Shown here piece by piece: positions 39,419-47,240 of a stretch of DNA of 64,000 bases. Source of the stretch: a virus; the IMG/VR virus record IMGVR_UViG_3300021479_000016, positions 1 to 64,000 of that record, one strand, 5' to 3'. A program made the position numbers and the translations under genes. The notes below the pieces were generated by a model. It did not search any database. It had not been told where the DNA came from and was given only the letters and a program-made list of their open reading frames with translations. Numbering within the stretch: position 1 is the stretch's first letter; each line of letters opens with the position of its first letter.

Positions 39419-40714
39419 CTAGTGCTGTACGTGATGATGGATTACGTGAATTGCTCCGCCATCAGCGTGCGGCATACCGCCTGGCATTCCGCCGCCCATC
39501 GGCATCCCACCACCCATCGGGGGAGGTCCGCCCATCGGCCTGGGGCCCATAGGAGGAGCGCCAGGAGGCGGCCCGCCCATCGGGGGTGCACCGGGAGGGG
39601 GCCCGCCCATCGGCGGCGCAGAGGGCTGTGGCTGGCTTAGGGCACCGGCTAGGGCACCCATGGCACCCATCGCCTTGTGATCTGACTTGGCGTGGATGGC
39701 TGCGTTCTTCTTGTGGCTGTTGCCGCGAGCGAATCCGCCCATGGCAGCCGCCGATCCACTCTCGATCTCGTGGTAGTCGCCGCGCGGCTCCGCACTGCCA
39801 GGCGTCCCGGCCTCGTGCTCGTAGTGCTCGTTACGACCCTGGGGGCTGGAGTTGACCACCTTGCCGGTCTTCGCGGCGGTGCCGCTCTTGATCTCGGTGC
39901 GCGTCGCCTTCACGGATCCGCCCTTCTTGGCGTGAGCGTACTCGCGCAAGTTCTTCAGCCTGGGGTGCACGGTGCCGCCCTCGGAGAAGTCTGACCATCC
40001 GCTCATGCGCTCGACGTTGCCTGATTGCTCAGTAGCTGGTGCCGTGTCACGGCCCTCGGCGTCGAACTTCGAGTTAGCGGCCTGCTTATTAGTGGTCTTA
40101 GCGCCAGGCGGGGTGCGCTTGAAGCTGCCCGGGGAGGTGGCGTCGTCCTTGTTCCATGACGTCTTCTGCCCCATCTTCACAGGAGCCGCAGCTGTTTTGA
40201 TGCTGCCGCCTTCTTTCTTGGCCATTCCACCGGAGCAGTAGTTGCACTTGCAGCCACTCTCGTGAAGCGTGGACCCGCCTTCCTTATAGCGCTGCGGCGT
40301 GGTCGCATGACCGCCCTTCTTGAAGCGCTGCGGGGTCGTGGCGTGTCCGCCGCTCTTGAAGGCAGGCTTCTGGACACCGCTGGACTTCTCGGAACGCGTA
40401 GCGGACGGAGATCGTTTGTCACTGATTTTCTGGAAGTGCTCGGCCGTCTTGCCGATGCCCTTGTTCTCGTTCCCACCCTTGCCGACAGCCGGAACTCGCG
40501 CCAGGCCGCCCTTGGCGAACTTAGGCACCGAGCCTGAGTGGAACTTGCCGCCGCCTTTGCCACTGGAGTGCCCGGTGACAACAGAGGGACCAGCCTTGGG
40601 CGTGTGATAGGCCCCCATCCCTTTAGCAACCCCCTTGCCAGAGGACTGAGAGCTGGGCTTGTGAAAGCCAAACTCCGACGGGAAACTGAAATCTGATACG
40701 TACTTGACGGCCAC
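39419..40714 (-). CDS. Very basic low-complexity virion protein (431 aa)
   Basis: Starting with GTG at 40714, the product is rich in Lys, Gly, Ser and His and appears disordered. Repeats include HATTPQRFKKGG / HATTPQRYKEGG (about 124-148), a CKCNYC knuckle, several KxGG or ExGG steps, and a C-terminal run of PPPGAPPMGG and MGGGMP units before HADGGAIHVIHHHVQH. Composition suits DNA or RNA condensation inside the capsid. It lies between capsid and connector genes. No catalytic motif is seen. Confidence 0.7.
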   Translation of the reverse strand: MAVKYVSDFSFPSEFGFHKPSSQSSGKGVAKGMGAYHTPKAGPSVVTGHSSGKGGGKFHSGSVPKFAKGGLARVPAVGKGGNENKGIGKTAEHFQKISDKRSPSATRSEKSSGVQKPAFKSGGHATTPQRFKKGGHATTPQRYKEGGSTLHESGCKCNYCSGGMAKKEGGSIKTAAAPVKMGQKTSWNKDDATSPGSFKRTPPGAKTTNKQAANSKFDAEGRDTAPATEQSGNVERMSGWSDFSEGGTVHPRLKNLREYAHAKKGGSVKATRTEIKSGTAAKTGKVVNSSPQGRNEHYEHEAGTPGSAEPRGDYHEIESGSAAAMGGFARGNSHKKNAAIHAKSDHKAMGAMGALAGALSQPQPSAPPMGGPPPGAPPMGGPPPGAPPMGPRPMGGPPPMGGGMPMGGGMPGGMPHADGGAIHVIHHHVQH

Positions 40715-40716
40715 TG

Positions 40717-41058
40717 TTAGGCTCCCTGTGTGCTGTCGCTTTGGAAGACCGGACCCAGCGTTACCGTGGCCGGGCCAGTGGTAACGTTCAAGCGGATCGC
40801 GGTAGCCCCAAGGCCGGTGAGATTGTAAGGCTTAGAGCCAGTGGTCGGTGCGCCTGGATCGGCGGTCCACATCGGATCAGTAGCCGGGTTGTAGCCAGCC
40901 GCGAACACATCAGAGGTCGTGTACTGAATAGCGTACGTTGACACCCCGCCGTCTATGACCGAGCCCCAGACATTGACCGGATTTGATCGCGTGTCAACCG
41001 GGATAGGAGGCGAAGCAGCCACCCCGGTGACGACGATGTTGTTAGAGCTGAGCTTCAT
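40717..41058 (-). CDS. Virion decoration-like protein (113 aa)
   Basis: A beta-rich small protein (VNVWGSVIDGGVSTYAIQYT; AIRLNVTTGPATVTLG) with Pro/Thr loops. Position three bases after the end of the next gene upstream and close to capsid genes suggests a decoration or fibre-base protein. No motif decides. Confidence 0.6.
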   Translation of the reverse strand: MKLSSNNIVVTGVAASPPIPVDTRSNPVNVWGSVIDGGVSTYAIQYTTSDVFAAGYNPATDPMWTADPGAPTTGSKPYNLTGLGATAIRLNVTTGPATVTLGPVFQSDSTQGA

Positions 41059-41064
41059 GCTGGC

Positions 41065-42327
41065 TTACGCCTGCACAACGCCGATAAGCCCACGGAAGTC
41101 GATATTGGTGGAGACCTTGGCCTGGTGGATGGGAGCCTGGTGGAAGATCACAGTGCGCGCGGTGCCGTTCAGCGTGCCAGGGATGTACGTGCCGCGCACG
41201 TCGCCCGTGGAGCTGGTGGCAGTCGGCGTCTGGTCGGCGGTCACGAGATTGGCGGGGAGCGATCCAGCGGAGCCCACGATTTGCACGTTGTTCACGAAGA
41301 TCGCAAGGTTCTCGAACAAGTCAACGCGCACCGGAATGCCGATAGCGGTACCCGTTCCCACAGAGACGTTGCCAGTGGTCACGCCACCAGCCTGAACCTG
41401 CACGGAGCTGACGTACGCGAACGCCTTCTTGCCGCTGTTCGTGGTCGCCGTGGTCGGGATCGGGATGACCTCGGACATCGGCTGCTCGTAGATGTCGAAC
41501 CCGCGCACGATGGCGTTACCGGATGCGGTCGTAGAGCCAGCGGTGAGGGTGACATTGCGGGCAACCATTTGCGCCGGGTCGTACACGCGGATGGCGCCAG
41601 CCTTCACAACCGGCTTAACGGCGACGCCGTACTCCTGGTCAGAGGTGCCAATGCCGACGTTGGTGGCAACCGCGAGGGCGGGGTTCGCCATGAGCACAGT
41701 GCCAGTGGCCGCGAGCACCTGCCCGGGGGCGGCGTAGCGGTCGGTGGCGAGCACAACAGTGGAAAGCGGGAGAGTGCCAGCCACGTTACCGGCGCCGGGC
41801 ACCAGAATACGTTGCCCGGGGTAGAAGAAGCGGGAGGCATACGTCGCCGTGCCCGTGTAACCACCGGGCGTCGGCCCCGTCAGGGTTAGCACGTTGGCGG
41901 TCGCTGCAGCGGTCGTGGTCGTGCCAATCGCGAAACCGAAGTCGAGCGCGATGACGTTCACAAGGCCCTGCGCACCGGGCTGAATCGCCTGGCCGAAGGG
42001 AATCAGCGGAATGTTGACCGCGATGCCGGTGGCGTTCGCGGACGCGAGGGTGAAGAAGGCAAGCGCCGCCGGGGCCTGAGCCGCTGCGAGCACTGTGTTA
42101 GAGGCAGCCTGCGGGATAGCGCTGAGCACCTCAGCCTCCACCGGGTTATGCCACGCGAGAATGCCAGCCTGGGCGCCCTCGCCAGCGGCGGTTACCTGGG
42201 AGACGTAACGGGAATCGAGAAGAGCGTTCGACTGGTAGTCGACGTTCGGGCCAGAATCAGTATCAGCAATCTGTTGCGGGTTGTCATTTCCAAACAGGAC
42301 AACGGGACCATTGAGAGAAGTACGCAT
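41065..42327 (-). CDS. Abundant structural protein near capsid gene (420 aa)
   Basis: CCAGGAGCAAATGTAA precedes ATG 42327. A Thr/Ala/Val-rich, mainly beta protein of 420 residues (VLFGNDNPQQIADTDSG; FFYPGQRILVPGAGNVAGT; AIFVNNVQIVGSAGSL). It is the first gene after the capsid gene and its tandem hairpins. It may be a head spike or decoration protein. A second capsid protein is less likely since the HK97 motifs are in the neighbour. Confidence 0.6.
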   Translation of the reverse strand: MRTSLNGPVVLFGNDNPQQIADTDSGPNVDYQSNALLDSRYVSQVTAAGEGAQAGILAWHNPVEAEVLSAIPQAASNTVLAAAQAPAALAFFTLASANATGIAVNIPLIPFGQAIQPGAQGLVNVIALDFGFAIGTTTTAAATANVLTLTGPTPGGYTGTATYASRFFYPGQRILVPGAGNVAGTLPLSTVVLATDRYAAPGQVLAATGTVLMANPALAVATNVGIGTSDQEYGVAVKPVVKAGAIRVYDPAQMVARNVTLTAGSTTASGNAIVRGFDIYEQPMSEVIPIPTTATTNSGKKAFAYVSSVQVQAGGVTTGNVSVGTGTAIGIPVRVDLFENLAIFVNNVQIVGSAGSLPANLVTADQTPTATSSTGDVRGTYIPGTLNGTARTVIFHQAPIHQAKVSTNIDFRGLIGVVQA

Positions 42328-42405
42328 TTACATTTGCTCCTGGTGTCGTGCTGTCACTGCGCCTTCCGGGGTCGACGACTGCTCACCTGAGTTGATCGAA
42401 TTAAA

Positions 42406-42453
42406 ACAAGCTATAGCCTGTAATCCTGCGTAGAATTACAAGCTATAGCCTGT
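42406..42453 (-). terminator. Twin hairpin element after capsid gene
   Basis: Two exact copies of ACAAGCTATAGCCTGT (42406-42421 and 42438-42453, period 32) are each near-palindromic. Leftward each gives ACAGGC-TATA-GCTTGT, a six-pair stem with one G-U pair. The second is followed by TTTTAATT, like a weak intrinsic terminator. A TGTAAT/ATTACA stem joins them. It probably trims capsid message or lowers read-through into later genes. Confidence 0.5.
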
Positions 42454-42463
42454 CGAGTTGGGG

Positions 42464-43381
42464 TTAGAGCCCCGGGGTTCCGAAGAGACAGCGCGGGTCG
42501 GTTGCGCCTACAGCGTAACGTTCCGTGGCTTTATAGCGCATGGAATCCGTCTCGAAGTCTCCTTCCATGGACTTTTGTAAAGCCCTACGCTGCACCAATT
42601 TTAGACCTTCCGGGGCATCCGTCTGGACGAACCAGGCGGTATTCGACGTGAGGCGGCTCAGGTTGGCTTGGCCACCCGAGAGCAAGCCCATGGACTTGAT
42701 CGGGTTGATGTCGTTGTTCGTGGTGCCGGTGCGGAGCACGCTCTTGAGGAGCACCTCGGACTGGAACACGTTCGACGGGTTGACGACGAGCTTCTTGGGC
42801 TCAAGCCGGATGCGCTTGCCGTTGTTGTCAACCGCGTTGCGAATCTGGATGAGGATCTGTTCGAGCGACGTCTGCGAGAGCGCAGCCGCTGTGGCCAGGA
42901 TGTTGCTGAACGAGCCAGCGTTCTGGATCGGGTGAGCCGCATTGATGAGGGAGACACCGTCACCGAACACAAACGAGCTGTTGAAGGCCCGGTTGATGAT
43001 GTTAGCGCACAGCGTTTCCTTGGTCTCGATCAGCGACTGCGCCAGATGGCGGGAGTACGTCTGACCGATGCGGATATGGTCACCGTCTTCAACGAGGACC
43101 TTGGTCAGCGCGAAGGCGAGACCATACACCTGGTAGAAGTACCGGTAGACGAACAGTTGTCCGCCAGCCTGGTAGGTGACGGGCTGGCCGTCGGGGAGCA
43201 GCGGGGCTGCAGAGAAGCCGTACAGAACGGGCTCTTCGTGGAAGCTGCGCGGGATACCAGTAACCTGCTTGAACACCTGGTTCCATTCGTCGGCGCGCTG
43301 CTCATAGACTCCATCAAACTCCTCGTTGAGGATAGGCTCAACGATGTTGCGGAAGTCAGTACTTCGCATTGGGACTGCCAT
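42464..43381 (-). CDS. Major capsid protein, HK97-fold type
   Basis: A 305-residue protein behind AAGGAGTCATGTAA. Features of a phage major head protein are RSTDFRNIVEPILNEEFDGV near the start, FALTKVLVEDGDHIRIGQTY, NIINRAFNSSFVFGDGVSLI, NAAHPIQNAGSFSNIL and LEPKKLVVNPSNVFQSE. It is preceded by a head decoration-type gene and the scaffold, as expected. No protease domain is fused. Copy number in the particle should be the highest. Confidence 0.85.
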   Translation of the reverse strand: MAVPMRSTDFRNIVEPILNEEFDGVYEQRADEWNQVFKQVTGIPRSFHEEPVLYGFSAAPLLPDGQPVTYQAGGQLFVYRYFYQVYGLAFALTKVLVEDGDHIRIGQTYSRHLAQSLIETKETLCANIINRAFNSSFVFGDGVSLINAAHPIQNAGSFSNILATAAALSQTSLEQILIQIRNAVDNNGKRIRLEPKKLVVNPSNVFQSEVLLKSVLRTGTTNNDINPIKSMGLLSGGQANLSRLTSNTAWFVQTDAPEGLKLVQRRALQKSMEGDFETDSMRYKATERYAVGATDPRCLFGTPGL

Positions 43382-43393
43382 TTACATGACTCC

Positions 43394-44050
43394 TTAGATC
43401 GAGACGAACGGAGCCGCAGTCTGGGGACGCGCGATGCGAACCTGGAGCTGCAGGAACGTGTCGCCTGCGGTTTGGTTGAGAACGGTCGGGTCGACCTTGG
43501 TGATCTGCAGCTGACCCTGGACGGTCGTAGCTACAAGGCCGGATGCGCCGAACGTGCACTGAGACAGACCAGTCGTGGTGCTGCCAGAGGCGAAGTTCGT
43601 GATCGGGCCCTCGCGGCCATCGAAGCGCGGGAAGCCGTCTCCGAGGGTCGTGGTCACACCAAACGAGGTGCCATCAGTCTGGATGGTGTACTCGATGGCG
43701 GGGTCTTGCCATACCAGGGCAGTGACAACCGTATTGGGGAAGCACACCTGACTGGCGGGCCAGAAGTTAGACTCCTGGAAAAAGCCAGTGGCGTCCTGGT
43801 ACTCGCAGCCCGCGAACACACCGTAAACGGGGTCGGCTGCAGCGGTTACGGGAGCCAGGTAGACCTGGCCAGCGGGAATCGTGACACCATTGACGGTGGC
43901 ACCGGTTCCGATGAGCAACTTAACGGCCTGACCTTTGAGGATCGCGACGTTAGTTCCCGGCTGGAGGACGCCGGGGTGGAGGATGCTGCGAATCTGACCC
44001 GACGGGTGATACGCTGGCACCAATCCAGAGGGAAGGGCGGTGAGGGACAT
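43394..44050 (-). CDS. Head decoration-type structural protein (218 aa)
   Basis: AAGGAACCCTCA precedes ATG 44050. The protein is beta-rich and opens with GLVPAYHPSGQIRSILHPGV and LQPGTNVAILKGQAVKLLIG, resembling phage decoration or cement proteins (gpD-like) that precede the capsid gene. It ends TFLQLQVRIARPQTAAP. A head-stabilising role is inferred. Confidence 0.65.
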   Translation of the reverse strand: MSLTALPSGLVPAYHPSGQIRSILHPGVLQPGTNVAILKGQAVKLLIGTGATVNGVTIPAGQVYLAPVTAAADPVYGVFAGCEYQDATGFFQESNFWPASQVCFPNTVVTALVWQDPAIEYTIQTDGTSFGVTTTLGDGFPRFDGREGPITNFASGSTTTGLSQCTFGASGLVATTVQGQLQITKVDPTVLNQTAGDTFLQLQVRIARPQTAAPFVSI

Positions 44051-44106
44051 TGAGGGTTCCTTACAGGGTTATGAGAGTCCCTGTGAGTCCCCAGGTCTCG
44101 ACGAGG

Positions 44107-44649
44107 CTAGAATTCCTCGGAGAAGTCGGGGACTGGCACAGAGTCCAGTTGTCGGAGCGCTTCGACTCCATCCCCTTCGTCCACGTTGGCACCGCTACGC
44201 TGCGCTTGCTGGCGGAGATTCGTGACCGTATCGGTCAGTTTGGTCTCTTCCATTGCTGGCTTGTGGTGGTGATTGTCCTGCATGTACAGGTTGTAGAGAG
44301 ACATCGGGAGCTTGTACGCAACCATCTCGTTGACGCGAATCAGGCCATCGGTTGCGCCACCCTTGTCGGCGACGAACTCAAAGCCCTTCACATCCTCGTT
44401 GGTAATGGGTACGTAGCCCATCCGGTGCCGCATCTGCAGCGAGTCACGCGGGTTGTTTGACGCTAGCCAAACAACATGGAATCCGGGTATAGGCGGAATG
44501 TCTGGCAGCGCCGACTGTGCGTGGGCCGCCCGGAATAGTTCCAGCCGATCTGCGTCCGTCATCTCTCGGTCCTCTGTAACCTGCCGTGTCTGGCTGGCTC
44601 GTGATTTGCGCGTGTTGACGGTCTGCTTACTTAAACGTTGGTCTTGCAT
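44107..44649 (-). CDS. Hypothetical structural/assembly protein (180 aa)
   Basis: AAGGAGCACACC precedes ATG 44649. The first 40 residues are basic and Ser/Thr-rich (QRLSKQTVNTRKSRASQT). FHVVWLASNNPRDSLQMRHR and MGYVPITNEDVKGFEFV form a conserved core, and the end is acidic (VPVPDFSEEF). It lies between scaffold and decoration genes, as with head-assembly factors in related phages. Confidence 0.65.
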   Translation of the reverse strand: MQDQRLSKQTVNTRKSRASQTRQVTEDREMTDADRLELFRAAHAQSALPDIPPIPGFHVVWLASNNPRDSLQMRHRMGYVPITNEDVKGFEFVADKGGATDGLIRVNEMVAYKLPMSLYNLYMQDNHHHKPAMEETKLTDTVTNLRQQAQRSGANVDEGDGVEALRQLDSVPVPDFSEEF

Positions 44650-44659
44650 GGTGTGCTCC

Positions 44660-45658
44660 TTAGGCTCGCCGTTGCGGGTTGTTTCTGTCGTACTCCGAGT
44701 ACTTCTTGGCCATACGCTGGCGCACCTTGGGATCATCCCAGAGGCCCGCGTCTTTCATGGCTTGTACTCGCTCAGGGCTGAGCCTGATCTGCTGCTGCCC
44801 GCCGCTTGCTGCGGAGTTGCTGCGGCTGCTGCCGCTCACAGGGGGGCTGCGCCGTCTCACTACTGGTTCGTCCACGTCGTCCTCATCAGAGTCGTCGTTG
44901 CGGGATTGCTGGCGCTCCTGCCCGAATCGGGCGTCGACGCGCTTCTGCAGCTCTCTCCAGTAGGCGGGGTCAGTGGGCTTGTACTTCTGCGCCACTGCAT
45001 TGTCGATGGCCTTGACGATCAAGGAATCCTCATCGACACCTTTAGGATCATACCACTCATTGGCATCCAGGAACTCCTGCATCAGACCCTGGAACGGGAC
45101 CTCTTGCCGGACTGGCACCTGCTGCACCTGCCTAGCCTGCTCGGTTACCTGCTGCTTCTCCCAGATGGCCTGGTTGGCCTTGTCCCGTGCCGCATTCAGG
45201 AAGTTGTCTGCGGCAACGGCATCAGCTCCCTCGTGCTTCGAGATCGCCATCGCCTTGACCTTCTCCCACTGAGATACCTCAGCCTGGGCCGATGCAAGAC
45301 GATTATCCAATTCTGTTAACCGCGTCACAACTTGACCCTGGGTAAGCTCGTGCACGGTGCGCTGCAGCCGGTCTAGCTCCCGCTTCTGGAAGTCAAGCTC
45401 ACGCTTGTCGCGTATCTTGGCCTCCTTGGCGCGCTGACGGCGCTCGGCGGCTGTCTCGCGGCGGCGTGATTGCTGGGGCTCGTCGTCGTCTGACTGCGCG
45501 ATGCGCTGGTCGCCCTGGGGTTCGTCACCCTCCTCAAGCACCTCGATCTCTGGTTCAGCTCGCGCCTGGGGCTCTTGCTCCAGCTCTACGTGCTCTTCAT
45601 TGGTCTGTACCTGGTCGTCGGCGTCTTCGTCGCCGTCGTTCTCTACGATGCGTGGCAT
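44660..45658 (-). CDS. Scaffolding protein
   Basis: AAGGACAATC precedes ATG 45658. The 332-residue protein is highly charged and helical: acidic N-terminus (ENDGDEDADDQ), a long RRRETAAERRQRAKEAKIR helix, QELDFQKRELDRLQRTVHE-type coiled coil, a middle helical domain and a basic C-terminus (RQRMAKKYSEYDRNNPQRR). Such acidic-helical-basic proteins directly before capsid genes act as internal scaffolds. Lack of hydrophobic core fits. Confidence 0.78.
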   Translation of the reverse strand: MPRIVENDGDEDADDQVQTNEEHVELEQEPQARAEPEIEVLEEGDEPQGDQRIAQSDDDEPQQSRRRETAAERRQRAKEAKIRDKRELDFQKRELDRLQRTVHELTQGQVVTRLTELDNRLASAQAEVSQWEKVKAMAISKHEGADAVAADNFLNAARDKANQAIWEKQQVTEQARQVQQVPVRQEVPFQGLMQEFLDANEWYDPKGVDEDSLIVKAIDNAVAQKYKPTDPAYWRELQKRVDARFGQERQQSRNDDSDEDDVDEPVVRRRSPPVSGSSRSNSAASGGQQQIRLSPERVQAMKDAGLWDDPKVRQRMAKKYSEYDRNNPQRRA

Positions 45659-45790
45659 GATTGTCCTTGTGGTTGCGATAGCTCACCCGGATGGGTGGCA
45701 GTGCGCCCGAACGGGCGGCATGAAAGGTGTACAGGGCCTCTCACCCTATTCGCGGATACACACCGTGTGTCGTGACACTTAAGTCCGAAG
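45659..45790. other. Structured leader between tRNA genes and scaffold gene
   Basis: No gene is seen. Leftward it holds ACACACGGTGTGT, GCCCGTTCGGGC and CACCCATCCGGGTG hairpins before the scaffold binding site. Together with the tRNAs it may be an RNA-processing and expression-control region. Confidence 0.45.
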
Positions 45791-45865
45791 TGGAAGCGAA
45801 CGGTGAGAGTTGCACTCACGACCTTGTGGGTATGAACCACCTGCTCTGCTGCTGAGCTACGTCGC
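45791..45865 (-). tRNA. tRNA-Met(CAT), irregular acceptor stem
   Basis: Leftward 75 nt with TA GCTC...GAGC D stem, anticodon loop TTCATAC (CAT), T loop TGCAACT with stem GTGAG/CTCAC, and encoded CCA. The acceptor pairs GCGACG with CGTTCGC by leaving one T unpaired, as if one base had been lost from the 5' strand. The D loop (AGCAGCA) lacks the usual GG. CAT could be elongator Met or, if modified, Ile. Confidence 0.65.
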
Positions 45866-45873
45866 AATAGAAG

Positions 45874-45944
45874 TGGCAGGCCGCGATGGAATCGAACCAC
45901 CCGTCATGCGCTTTGGAGGCGCTGTACCGCCCAGCTGGCGGCCT
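45874..45944 (-). tRNA. tRNA-Trp(CCA), short D arm
   Basis: Leftward 71 nt. The acceptor AGGCCGC/GCGGCCT is perfect, discriminator G, CCA encoded. Anticodon loop is CTCCAAA (CCA) and the T arm GGTGG-TTCGATT-CCATC is good. Only 12 bases lie between position 9 and the anticodon stem, against 17 in normal tRNAs, so the D arm is truncated or shares bases with the anticodon stem. Confidence 0.7.
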
Positions 45945-46007
45945 GTCGTGGCCGTTTAGACGCGTGCCGAGGCGTACTGTGGACCTATCCTAAGATCGGC
46001 CCAGGGT

Positions 46008-46580
46008 TCAAACGAATCGTGCATCCTGGACGGCCCAGGTTGTGCCCTTGGTGCCGCTCTTGTCCTGCACCAGGATCTTGTAGAGGTCGATGTTCTGGCT
46101 CTTAACGGCTGTCAACGGTACGGTGTATGTTACCACATCGCTCGCCATCACGAATTCTGTCTGATACGCATCCAGCGTGTCCAGGCTGCCCACGGTGACA
46201 TCAGTGGCACTGCCCGTGCTCGTATACGTAACCAGCCCGAAGTGCGCGCCTGGCACAGCAGGGCGAAGCGTAAGCACCAGCTTGGTGAACTGCGAGGTCT
46301 GCAGGTGCAGGATGTATGGCAGCCAGTACCCGTACGCGTTCACATTAAGGATGGAGGCCACCGTTTTGCCGGGCAGCAGCGTGGTGTTAGCGTAATCGAT
46401 GTTCACCCCATTGCCAGACCAGTCTCCTGGCCACCTCAGCTGACCATCATAGATGATGGAGTTGGGCACGGTCGTGGGGGGCGGCGTCACAACGACGGCG
46501 GGCGGTGTAACGGTGTACCCGGCCTGCACGAGAAGCGCGGCCAGGGTTGATTGATCGACGGGGACGTTGATATTGCTCAA
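46008..46580 (-). CDS. Putative carbohydrate-binding-type virion protein (190 aa)
   Basis: After a helical 25-residue start and a Pro/Thr/Val-rich linker (VVVTPPPTTVP), the protein is a single beta-sandwich-like domain (SIIYDGQLRWPGDWSGNGVN; YILHLQTSQFTKLVLTLRPA; NIDLYKILVQDKSGTKG). This layout resembles carbohydrate-binding modules. It lies upstream of the tRNAs and is followed in the other direction by a membrane protein. Surface adhesion is a guess. Confidence 0.55.
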   Translation of the reverse strand: MSNINVPVDQSTLAALLVQAGYTVTPPAVVVTPPPTTVPNSIIYDGQLRWPGDWSGNGVNIDYANTTLLPGKTVASILNVNAYGYWLPYILHLQTSQFTKLVLTLRPAVPGAHFGLVTYTSTGSATDVTVGSLDTLDAYQTEFVMASDVVTYTVPLTAVKSQNIDLYKILVQDKSGTKGTTWAVQDARFV

Positions 46581-46883
46581 TTAGGTTCCAGTGTACGTGA
46601 ATAGCAGCGCGAGTAGCGTGCCGAATGTGTAGCTGCCCCAGTCGGTGACGCCCTGCGGCCAGGCGCTGTGATTGGGCTCGTTCTTATGGTCCCAGTAGAA
46701 CTCCTTCCACGCGGTGAGCAGCGTAAAGCCTGCGGCGAACGGAAGGAGTCCCCTGGGGAATGCCTTGCCGAGGTGGTACACCAGCGTGCAAGTGATCCAG
46801 CAATGGACCTGAAAGCTTACGAAATACGGGCTACCGTTGAGATAGTTGATCCACTTCGAGAAGAAGGCGTTGACTGTTGCCAT
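46581..46883 (-). CDS. Membrane protein (100 aa)
   Basis: AAGGAAAC precedes ATG 46883. Two or three membrane helices: about 25-40, 46-60 and 82-97 (YTFGTLLALLFTYTG). EFYWDHKNEPNHSAW lies between them. It begins 67 bases inside the end of the next gene in another frame. No family is recognised. Confidence 0.65.
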   Translation of the reverse strand: MATVNAFFSKWINYLNGSPYFVSFQVHCWITCTLVYHLGKAFPRGLLPFAAGFTLLTAWKEFYWDHKNEPNHSAWPQGVTDWGSYTFGTLLALLFTYTGT

Positions 46884-47062
46884 GTTTCCTTGAGGAGTTG
46901 CAGCGGTGACTTGAGGGCATCGGCTCGGGCCCGCAGCCGCTTAGCCTTCTGCCTGTCCCGAAAGATCTGCGAGTACCTACGCCTGGTGTCCTTACACTCA
47001 GCGCACCGGCACCCGCGTACGTTGTACGAGCTAATCAGCCCGTGCACTATGTCGGTCTTCAT
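46817..47062 (-). CDS. Cys-rich HG-x-GY-type phage protein (81 aa)
   Basis: MKTDIVHGLISSYNVRGCRC continues AECKDTRRRYSQ. The pattern HG-x-x-S-x-Y-x-x-x-GCRCxxC is a small phage/actinobacterial-type family with a metal-binding Cys set and a basic helix (RDRQKAKRLRARADALK). GAGGAGTGAC precedes ATG 47062. The 67-base overlap with the downstream gene is unusual. DNA binding is inferred. Confidence 0.6.
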   Translation of the reverse strand: MKTDIVHGLISSYNVRGCRCAECKDTRRRYSQIFRDRQKAKRLRARADALKSPLQLLKETWQQSTPSSRSGSTISTVARIS

Positions 47063-47240
47063 GTCACTCCTCTGGAGCTTCCGTTATAGCACGACGGCGC
47101 AAGCGAGCCCGGTTCCTTCCCCCGGGAGCGGTTCGTCACCGCGTAATCAACTGGGATCTTTGGTCCCTGGATGCATAACTACCTCCGCTGGCTGTACGTA
47201 GGCTATGTTTCGTCATTGCCAGGGGAGTATACCACAGCCC
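47063..47240 (-). other. Gap with promoter-like site, hairpins and two possible mini frames
   Basis: No secure gene. Leftward TGTGGTATACT lies at 47236-47226. Two 26-codon frames (47216-47136, ATG; 47139-47059, GTG) are joined to each other and to the next gene by GTGA and ATGA overlaps, but their composition is not convincing. Hairpins GCGGT...ACCGC and CCCGG...CCGGG follow. CGTGCTATAAC at 47091-47081 may be another -10. Confidence 0.35.
47226..47236 (-). promoter_or_regulatory. Extended -10 promoter candidate at 47.2 kb
   Basis: Leftward TGTGGTATACT, hexamer TATACT at 47231-47226, followed by CC as at 22103. It points to the Cys-rich small protein and the membrane protein, with nine bases before an ATG at 47216. 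Confidence 0.45.

Noticed and set aside
42668-44053. 461-codon open frame on the plus strand
   Set aside because: It is antisense to the capsid and decoration genes, which have family motifs and binding sites. Composition is typical of a shadow frame.
45659-45790. A third tRNA between tRNA-Met and the scaffold gene
   Set aside because: Hairpins are present, but no T loop, anticodon arm or CCA can be arranged.
47059-47216. Two 26-codon frames as genes
   Set aside because: Junctions fit, but peptide composition is not protein-like and the stretch has strong hairpins; left as a possible RNA element.
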